Assembly: GCA_003535455.1 (NCBI GenBank)
Contig: DOHD01000063.1
Location: forward strand, 2,624 to 11,263
From: Acidimicrobium sp.
GTDB lineage: Bacteria > Actinomycetota > Acidimicrobiia > Acidimicrobiales > Ilumatobacteraceae
Reading direction: 5' to 3'
Length of the DNA stretch: 8,640 bases
Both the position numbers and the translations under genes were made by a program. How positions within the stretch are numbered: the first letter of the stretch is position 1; each line of letters starts with the position of its first letter. The notes beneath the pieces are model-generated. The model ran no database searches. It was not told the origin of the DNA and was given only the letters and a program-made list of their open reading frames with translations. This document shows positions 1 to 5,095 of this stretch, one piece after another.

Positions 1-488
1 CAGTGATCGCCGCCGTAGACGGTTTAGCAACCGCAGGTGGCTGCGAGTTGGTTCTTGCGTGCGACATGCTGGTCGCCACGACTCGTTCAGCGTTCGGTCT
101 CGCCGAAGCCACACGAAACCTTATTGCAGGCGCTGGTGGCCTATTCAGATTGCCTCGAGCTATCGGTCGTGCAGCGGCAATGGAGGCGATTCTCACGGGT
201 GAACCATTCACCGCTCAGCGTGCTTTTGAACTTGGCATGGTCAACAAACTCGTGGAGCCAAATACTGTGATCGAAGCGGCATTAGACCTAGCTCAGCGGG
301 TCTGCAAGGCGGCTCCCCTTGCAGTGTGGGCGAGTCGCAAGATCGTGTTGGCGTCTGAAACTGAACCAGACCAAACGCTTATTGATATGACCAACAAAGA
401 GTTCGGAGCAGTTTTAGCCTCCGAAGACACCAAAGAAGGTCTCACTGCATTCATCGAAAAGCGCCAACCGAACTGGCAGGGAAAGTAA
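1..488 (+). CDS. enoyl-CoA hydratase/isomerase (crotonase) family protein, C-terminal part
   Basis: The gene enters from the left edge, and the visible 161 residues are the C-terminal two thirds of a crotonase-fold acyl-CoA enzyme. The usual length is about 255-260 residues, so roughly 100 N-terminal residues lie outside. The fragment opens inside the strongly conserved IAAVDG stretch, so the GTG at position 3 is an internal valine and not a start. TAGGCEL (visible residues 10-16) contains the first catalytic glutamate (E15). FGLAEA (31-36) contains the second (E35), followed by the GAGG turn (43-46). These match Glu144 and Glu164 of rat mitochondrial enoyl-CoA hydratase, so hydratase chemistry on trans-2-enoyl-CoA is likely, in fatty-acid or amino-acid beta-oxidation in the cytoplasm. 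The C-terminal helices (GMVNKLVE, then the APLAVWASRK region) also fit. The exact acyl-CoA substrate cannot be read from sequence. It is the only + strand gene here and ends two bases before the convergent GNAT stop. Confidence 0.93.
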   Translation, partial: VIAAVDGLATAGGCELVLACDMLVATTRSAFGLAEATRNLIAGAGGLFRLPRAIGRAAAMEAILTGEPFTAQRAFELGMVNKLVEPNTVIEAALDLAQRVCKAAPLAVWASRKIVLASETEPDQTLIDMTNKEFGAVLASEDTKEGLTAFIEKRQPNWQGK

Positions 489-490
489 AT

Positions 491-958
491 CTAATTCGAA
501 AGATCAGTTGTCGCCACAATTAATCTGGCAACCAATCCCGACCGCTCAAAAAGATTCTTGGTTTCTCGATCGCCAGGTAAAGCCAAGGCGTCTAAGGCGA
601 CAAAAGACTGTGACTTCGCCCAATCAATAATCGATGAGACGAGCGCATCGCCGATACCCATGTTTCGAGCGTCTCGTGTAACAAAAACTTGTTCAATCGT
701 CGCGATCTTTCCAAGACTTGAAAGTCCTATGCGCGCCAGCAAATAGCCCAGAACAGTTTGGCTCGTGCCGCCAACGAACACGATGGTTTTCTTGTCGGCA
801 ACCTGTGTAAACCAATTCTCGCCGACGACCTTAAGATCACTGGCCAATCGCAAACCACCTCGAAAAAGAGCGAAATTTGTTCGTGCCTCGATTTCAAGAA
901 GTTCGAGAACTTCACAGTCGCTTTCGGTTGCTCTGCGACTAAAAACTTTCACGACCAA
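491..958 (-). CDS. GNAT-family N-acetyltransferase
   Basis: This 155-residue protein is a single-domain GNAT acetyltransferase, which moves an acetyl group from acetyl-CoA to an amine. The N-terminus has the RRATESDCEVLELL pattern typical of the first GNAT strand and helix. The pyrophosphate-binding motif A is clear at IEQVFVTRDARNMGIGDAL (88-106), with the R-x-x-G-x-G core at R98, G101 and G103. Motif B follows around 121-142 with LPGDRETKNLFERSGL, a form I associate with actinobacterial GNAT proteins. The acceptor is unknown. The start is TTG at 958 or GTG at 952: an in-frame stop at 971-973 allows nothing upstream except an unlikely ATC codon, and neither start has a strong Shine-Dalgarno. 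The upstream zinc-ribbon gene stops at 961, two bases before the TTG, so translation is probably coupled to it. The 3' end abuts the convergent enoyl-CoA hydratase gene. Confidence 0.88.
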   Translation of the reverse strand: MVVKVFSRRATESDCEVLELLEIEARTNFALFRGGLRLASDLKVVGENWFTQVADKKTIVFVGGTSQTVLGYLLARIGLSSLGKIATIEQVFVTRDARNMGIGDALVSSIIDWAKSQSFVALDALALPGDRETKNLFERSGLVARLIVATTDLSN

Positions 959-960
959 AG

Positions 961-1458
961 TTAGGCAGATTTAAATAGTGGACAAGCGTCGTCCTCGACG
1001 GGGCAACCTGGAGCATTCTGACGGACGAGCAAAAAACAATGGGTGCATTGGGTCTCATCAGGACGACGAGGCTGCAATCGTTCGACACCGTCGGTGCGGT
1101 CATCGCCGACTACTTCTTCCTCTTCTTCTGGCGCAGTTTCTTGCGGAGACGACAACTTCTCTTGCAAAATCGATGAGAGGTCGGCTTCAACATCGTCTTC
1201 GGTGCGCAGATCGTCTTCGTCGTCGTCTTCATCGACACCCTTGGGCTTCACCGTATCTGCCGGGGCAATTGTCGAGCCCTCGTCAGTGATCAACGGATCG
1301 ACAACCAACACGTCAGGGTCTACTTCAAGGTCGTCTTCGACTTCGAGCAAATCATCGGGGTCGATGTCACCCTCGACATCCGCTAAATCATCAGGCTCGA
1401 TTTCGTCCGAAACTATTTCTTCGGCGCCTTCAATTTCGATCTCTTCTTCGTCAGCCAT
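961..1458 (-). CDS. highly acidic protein with C-terminal zinc ribbon (DUF4193-like)
   Basis: This 165-residue protein has two parts. Residues 1-120 are extremely acidic: 52 of 120 are Asp or Glu by hand count, with EEEEE at 111-115 and a 12-residue repeat at 21-44. They are probably disordered. The C-terminus has four cysteines, C138, C141, C152 and C159, in a C-x2-C-x10-C-x6-C arrangement that looks like a small zinc-binding knuckle. The PDE-x2-C-x2-CFLLV stretch recalls the PDEFTC-x2-CFLV motif of actinobacterial DUF4193 proteins, which also combine an acidic N-terminus with a C-terminal zinc ribbon but are about 100 residues long. That relation is inferred from memory. The ATG at 1456-1458 is supported by AGGA four bases upstream (1463-1466). 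No strong promoter is evident in the 81-base gap upstream; the best candidate is a weak TTGGAG-18-GATACT. The GNAT gene follows two bases after the stop. Function is unknown; a nucleic-acid-mimic or transcription-associated role is possible. Confidence 0.85.
   Translation of the reverse strand: MADEEEIEIEGAEEIVSDEIEPDDLADVEGDIDPDDLLEVEDDLEVDPDVLVVDPLITDEGSTIAPADTVKPKGVDEDDDEDDLRTEDDVEADLSSILQEKLSSPQETAPEEEEEVVGDDRTDGVERLQPRRPDETQCTHCFLLVRQNAPGCPVEDDACPLFKSA
1327..1398 (-). repeat. tandem 36-bp (12-residue) repeat inside the acidic protein gene
   Basis: Two adjacent in-frame 36-base units encode EPDDLADVEGDI and DPDDLLEVEDDL (residues 21-32 and 33-44 of the zinc-ribbon protein). A looser third unit, EVDPDVLVVDPL, follows at 45-56. 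The two main DNA units match at 24 of 36 positions by hand alignment, so this is an old, partly diverged duplication rather than a fresh one. The xPDDL-x-x-VE core is what has been kept. Confidence 0.5.
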
Positions 1459-1539
1459 GTTGTCCTATAAATAGTTTCATTTGAAGCGCGCATAGTATCG
1501 GATATCGAGAGCCATAACTCCAAATCGACAGGTGCCCCA

Positions 1540-3135
1540 TTATTTACGCCTTGCCTCAGCCCGTCGTTCTGAATCAAGTCGTTCTAACTCTGGGGCGTCT
1601 TTAACTAAATGGGTCATCGCCTCGGCTACGGCCTTGTGGCCAGCCTGCTCGCCAATCAACCTGTGCATTTCGATCGCAACTCTCCGATATGACGGGTGCC
1701 CCTGAGGTGACGAGCGCAGTTCAAGCATATGAATGGCTTCACGGGCGTTGAACTGCATCACATAGCGCAGGCGATAAGCCATCGCCACCGCATACGGCGC
1801 TTGGTTCGGATAGTCGCCTAAAAGTGCGTCATAGAGCAAGCTTGATCTTTCCATCGCCTCTTCGAATTGTTGACCCAAGCCCGCTTCAAGAATTAGTTCA
1901 GGTCGAACAAAACCATGGTGCGGCGTCAATCGTTGCCATTCGATAGTTAGCAGGCGGTGGCGTTGCAAATCGCGAAACGCACCATAATCACCTAAGACAT
2001 CAAATCGATAATCGATTCTCTCGAATGCTCGCCCCGGTTTATGGCGACGATTCTCGCGATCACCGACATAAGCGCGAATTAGAGCAACTTTTTGCTCGTG
2101 ACTTAGCCGTTGTACCTCGTTGCGTAACTGTGATTCAGACAAATGTGAACTCGAATAGCAGATTGCCACGAGCAGCTTTTCTTCACCATCTGGATCAAAA
2201 TCGGTGAGCACAACTTCTTGGGTCTCAATCGGGTCAAGTGCGCCGAAATATTCATCGACTAGTTCGACTGTTTGATTTTCACGTTCGACGAGATATTCAG
2301 TCCAACGGCCACCCCGATCAGAGACGTCGATGCGACGCAAGAAACTTGGCACGACTTTTCGCAATTCTGTCAGCATCATGTCGGCATAAAGTCGAGCCTC
2401 GGGCAGATGGTGCCCACGCATTCGCAGCAGCAACGCCTCATATCCTTGACCCGTTCCATATATTCCCAAGTTCGACAGAGACGCCGCAGGCAACACACCA
2501 CGCACCGCGTCTAAACCTTTGGCACGAGTCGCCTGTTTGAACACAAAATCAGAGACGTTCGAATCACGTTTTACCGTCTTGCGTATGTGCTCTGTAACAG
2601 ATTCAACCATTGTTGAATATGCGTCGAACATACGGTCCATATCGCCGACATAACGCGTACCGAACGGCCCGTTCAAAATATCGGCGTCGCGGTAAAACCT
2701 ATAACGACCGCCGAGTCGTGCGTCATAATTTATATACCGCGTGCTTTGTTCGAGATAACTCATCAATCTGCCGCGTTCAAGAATTTTGGTGAGTAGATTC
2801 GATGCTTGTTCGCAGGCGAGGTGCACACCGCCAAGTTGAGCGACACTGTCATCACCATATTCGACAAAAACTTTTTCGTAAAGATCTTCAGCGCGTTCGA
2901 GCCCGATCGTTGCATCAACCCCCTGGTCACCGCTCAGATCAAGATCGCTGAGAAATTCGTCCAAAAAGAGACGTCTCAAACTCTTGGCACTTCGGCTGTA
3001 GCGGGCAAAAAGCGCACCCTTGACCACCTCTGGCAGGTTTACTAACGCAAAAACCGGACCATCTAGGTTCGTGAAATAGCGACGAAGTATCTCTTGTTCG
3101 CTGTCACTGAATGATTCTGGAACATACACCGTCAC
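1540..3135 (-). CDS. two-domain ThyX-superfamily (flavin-dependent thymidylate synthase-like) protein
   Basis: At 531 residues this protein is about twice the usual ThyX length (roughly 220-260), and it reads as two ThyX-fold halves. ThyX makes dTMP from dUMP using FAD, NADPH and methylene-tetrahydrofolate; its signature is RHR-x2-S-x-NE-x-S-x-RY. In the N-terminal half the aligned motif is RGRLMSYLEQSTRY (121-134): S126, E129, S131 and RY are kept, but the His is Gly122 and the Asn is Leu. RGVLP follows at 212-216. In the C-terminal half, RHR is intact at 392-394 but the rest of the signature is lost; a good ThyX-like tail, NAREAIHMLELRSSP, is at 463-477. Thymidylate synthesis is therefore uncertain; the fold may serve another flavin/nucleotide role or have a shared active site. 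The start is GTG at 3133-3135, with an in-frame stop at 3142-3144; the ribosome site is weak. It lies 96 bases downstream of the M20 gene. Confidence 0.82.
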   Translation of the reverse strand: MTVYVPESFSDSEQEILRRYFTNLDGPVFALVNLPEVVKGALFARYSRSAKSLRRLFLDEFLSDLDLSGDQGVDATIGLERAEDLYEKVFVEYGDDSVAQLGGVHLACEQASNLLTKILERGRLMSYLEQSTRYINYDARLGGRYRFYRDADILNGPFGTRYVGDMDRMFDAYSTMVESVTEHIRKTVKRDSNVSDFVFKQATRAKGLDAVRGVLPAASLSNLGIYGTGQGYEALLLRMRGHHLPEARLYADMMLTELRKVVPSFLRRIDVSDRGGRWTEYLVERENQTVELVDEYFGALDPIETQEVVLTDFDPDGEEKLLVAICYSSSHLSESQLRNEVQRLSHEQKVALIRAYVGDRENRRHKPGRAFERIDYRFDVLGDYGAFRDLQRHRLLTIEWQRLTPHHGFVRPELILEAGLGQQFEEAMERSSLLYDALLGDYPNQAPYAVAMAYRLRYVMQFNAREAIHMLELRSSPQGHPSYRRVAIEMHRLIGEQAGHKAVAEAMTHLVKDAPELERLDSERRAEARRK

Positions 3136-3180
3136 GGCGCGTTATCTTACGAGTAACCAAGCGCCAGATGCGGGATTGCG

Positions 3181-3202
3181 AAAAACACCTACTTCAGGGG
3201 TG
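3181..3202 (-). terminator. weak terminator-like hairpin between the M20 and ThyX-like genes
   Basis: Read on the - strand, CACC (3202-3199) can pair with GGTG (3189-3186) across a nine-base loop, and five T residues follow at once (3185-3181). The stem is only four base pairs, so this is a marginal intrinsic terminator. An overlapping alternative, CAGGG/CCCTG at 3195-3214, is slightly longer but lies nine bases from the T run. The site is about 30 bases after the M20 stop codon, which is a sensible place for partial termination. The rest of the 96-base gap (3136-3231) shows no clear promoter. Confidence 0.25.
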
Positions 3203-3231
3203 ATTTCGACCCTGGATGACGTGTCTTCAAC

Positions 3232-4449
3232 CTAAATTACGCCTGCAGGCACTACACCGTCGCCAAACGCAGATTTAACTCGTTGTTGCAAAGGCTTTGA
3301 TAGCCACATGTCGATCGCCGTCATCGCCATAATTTTGGCGCCATCAACTATCGCTTGACTTGCCGCTTCGCCCTTTGTGTGTTCGGCAAATGCCGCGCTA
3401 TGCAACGAAACACCGCTCGGGGCAACTTGCAACATCGGGTGAATTGACGGCACCAGATAACTGATGTTTCCCATGTCGGTGGATCCTCCGCCAGTGCCCG
3501 GCAAAAACTCTGTAGTCATTTTGCGACCGAATTGTTCGGCATTACGAACATAGCTCTCAAGCAACGGAATATTGTCAACCAAGTCAGCAAACGGATTCTT
3601 TTGCCAATCAAATGAAACGGTGCAGCCCGCCGCCATCGCTCCACCCTCGAGACATTTTGTGACTCGTTCTTTTAGAGGTTGCAATGTTTCAATCGTCGGT
3701 GAACGCACGTACCAATCCATTTCGGTCTCACGCGGCACAATATTTGGTTTTTCGCCGGAGTTTGTGAAAATTCCATGAATTCGCTCGGTAGGCAATATAT
3801 GTTGACGCAACGCAGCAACATTCATATAGCCGAGTACAGCGGCATCGAGCGCATTTTTGCCTTTGTGCGGCGAGACCGCAGCATGTGCGGCCAATCCATG
3901 AAATTTTACGAAGAGATTTTGGATGGCAATTGCGTTCATTCGCGCGAGATCGGCATCAGCTGGATGAATCATCATCGCCGCATCAATATCTTTGAACGCT
4001 CCTTTGCGAGCCATTTCAATTTTTCCACCGCCACCCTCTTCGGCTGGTGTTCCCATCACCACGAGATTTCCACCGCACTGTTCAGCTACCGCGCTGAGTG
4101 CCAACCCAGCACCGAGACCAGCCGTGGCGATGATGTTGTGGCCACAGGCGTGTCCAATTCCAGGTAGAGCGTCATATTCGCAAAGAACTGCGACAGTTGG
4201 TCCATCGCCACCCCTTACTCTCATGTCAAAGGCGGTCTCCAGATCATAAGCACCTCGAGTGACCTTCAATTTGGCCTCAGCAATGTAATCGGTCAAAATC
4301 TTGTGCGCAAAATGTTCTTCGAAATTCGTTTCGGGCTTATCGTGAATCTGATGACTGATGCTCACCAGGTCATTTGCTCTCTTGTCGATGTCGCGACAGA
4401 CACTTTGCTTTAGCTCAACAATTTGATTATCGGTCATAGTCGGTGCCAT
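3232..4449 (-). CDS. M20D-family amidohydrolase, PM20D2/AbgB type
   Basis: This 405-residue metallo-amidohydrolase is of the M20D group and probably cytoplasmic, as no signal peptide is seen. EYDALPGIGHACGHN (91-105) supplies metal ligands C102 and H104. GTPAEEGGGGK (133-143) supplies E137 and E138, and H162 follows in MIHPAD. The dimerisation-domain motif HGLAAHAAVSPHKGKNALDA (184-203), with PNIVP at 235-239, closely resembles mammalian PM20D2 and E. coli AbgB. A late SLHSAAF (348-354) gives the last catalytic-site histidine, H350. All expected ligands are present, so it should be active. PM20D2 cleaves beta-alanyl-lysine-type dipeptides and AbgB acts on p-aminobenzoyl-glutamate; the substrate here is not known. 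The start is ATG at 4447-4449, although ATG at codon 5 (4435-4437) is equally plausible, as neither has a good Shine-Dalgarno. It begins 16 bases after the DGK-like gene, so the two are probably co-transcribed. Confidence 0.92.
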   Translation of the reverse strand: MAPTMTDNQIVELKQSVCRDIDKRANDLVSISHQIHDKPETNFEEHFAHKILTDYIAEAKLKVTRGAYDLETAFDMRVRGGDGPTVAVLCEYDALPGIGHACGHNIIATAGLGAGLALSAVAEQCGGNLVVMGTPAEEGGGGKIEMARKGAFKDIDAAMMIHPADADLARMNAIAIQNLFVKFHGLAAHAAVSPHKGKNALDAAVLGYMNVAALRQHILPTERIHGIFTNSGEKPNIVPRETEMDWYVRSPTIETLQPLKERVTKCLEGGAMAAGCTVSFDWQKNPFADLVDNIPLLESYVRNAEQFGRKMTTEFLPGTGGGSTDMGNISYLVPSIHPMLQVAPSGVSLHSAAFAEHTKGEAASQAIVDGAKIMAMTAIDMWLSKPLQQRVKSAFGDGVVPAGVI

Positions 4450-4465
4450 GATCCAATGATAATAC

Positions 4466-5095
4466 TCACCAATAAAGAACTGCCGCGTCGGGCATTATCT
4501 TGAAACTGCATTGAACCACTGTGCCAACTAGCTTGCTTTCGATATATAACCGAGGAAGATTAATGCAATCGGCCGAATAATCCACAACTTGTCGATAATT
4601 GATCTTTGGATGCGGCAGGTGAGATCCCGATCGCATCAAACTGTATGCCTTTAAACGTTGGCGAATACTTATTGACTGTTCGATTTCGACAACATCAAAC
4701 TTGCCGTCGTTTGGGTGGGCTCTTGGCGCCCAATTTCGTTTGCCTACGAACGACGAGTTCAGAACACCAACCTTTGCACCAGTTGCAAAACCATTCTGAA
4801 CGAAAGCATGTCCAAGAAAAAGCCTTCTATCGACTGATGTCTGTCCATCACCTATGAATATTGTTTCAATAACGTCGAAATGCGTCTGTAACATCTCGTT
4901 CTTGTTTACATTCGCACCCGAGATTCCCAGTGAGCGTGCAAGATCAGATTTTAAAATAGAAATCTCAACTGGCGCGCCTCCAACCGATAAATGTTGGCTC
5001 AGAAAATAGCTCGCCTCGAAATCATCTGCGACCAAATGCAAATCTTTCGGTTTGGCAACTAAACAGCCCCAATCTTGACCCTTCTTAATTGTCAC
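4466..5095 (-). CDS. degenerate diacylglycerol kinase-fold protein, probable pseudoenzyme
   Basis: This 209-residue protein is best explained as a shortened, divergent member of the YegS/DagK lipid-kinase family (usually about 300 residues). Its C-terminal half follows the family's beta-sandwich domain: NWAPRAHPNDGKFDVVEI (121-138), GSHLPHPKI (157-165) and a closing SFKIMPDAAVLYW. The N-terminal part also follows the kinase fold: LARSLGI at 52-58 matches the helix after the nucleotide-binding GTGND. The key motifs are gone, however: GGDGT corresponds to ADDFE (23-27), GTGND to a stretch ending KSD (49-51), and DGE near the C-terminus to ESK (186-188). Only D25, D51 and the NDG at 129-131 remain. 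Lipid kinase activity is therefore unlikely, and binding of a nucleotide or lipid is speculative. The GTG start (5093-5095) overlaps the helY stop as GTGA, fixing the start and implying translational coupling. The family call is moderately secure, the loss of catalysis an inference. Confidence 0.75.
   Translation of the reverse strand: MTIKKGQDWGCLVAKPKDLHLVADDFEASYFLSQHLSVGGAPVEISILKSDLARSLGISGANVNKNEMLQTHFDVIETIFIGDGQTSVDRRLFLGHAFVQNGFATGAKVGVLNSSFVGKRNWAPRAHPNDGKFDVVEIEQSISIRQRLKAYSLMRSGSHLPHPKINYRQVVDYSADCINLPRLYIESKLVGTVVQCSFKIMPDAAVLYW

Noticed and set aside
1043..1474. Serine-rich 143-residue open frame on the + strand
   Set aside because: It is the mirror image of the Asp/Glu-rich codons of the acidic protein (GAC/GAG/GAA/GAT read as TCG/TTC/CTC/ATC in reverse), so its low complexity is a by-product; the - strand gene has a good ribosome site and a conserved zinc ribbon.
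1459..1539. Promoter (TTGGAG-18-GATACT) upstream of the acidic protein gene
   Set aside because: Only about half of the consensus positions match in each box, so it was not listed as a feature; the gene may simply be read through from the ThyX-like gene.
2806..3045. 79-residue + strand open frame inside the ThyX-like gene
   Set aside because: It has no family resemblance and lies antisense to conserved ThyX-like sequence, so it is a shadow frame.
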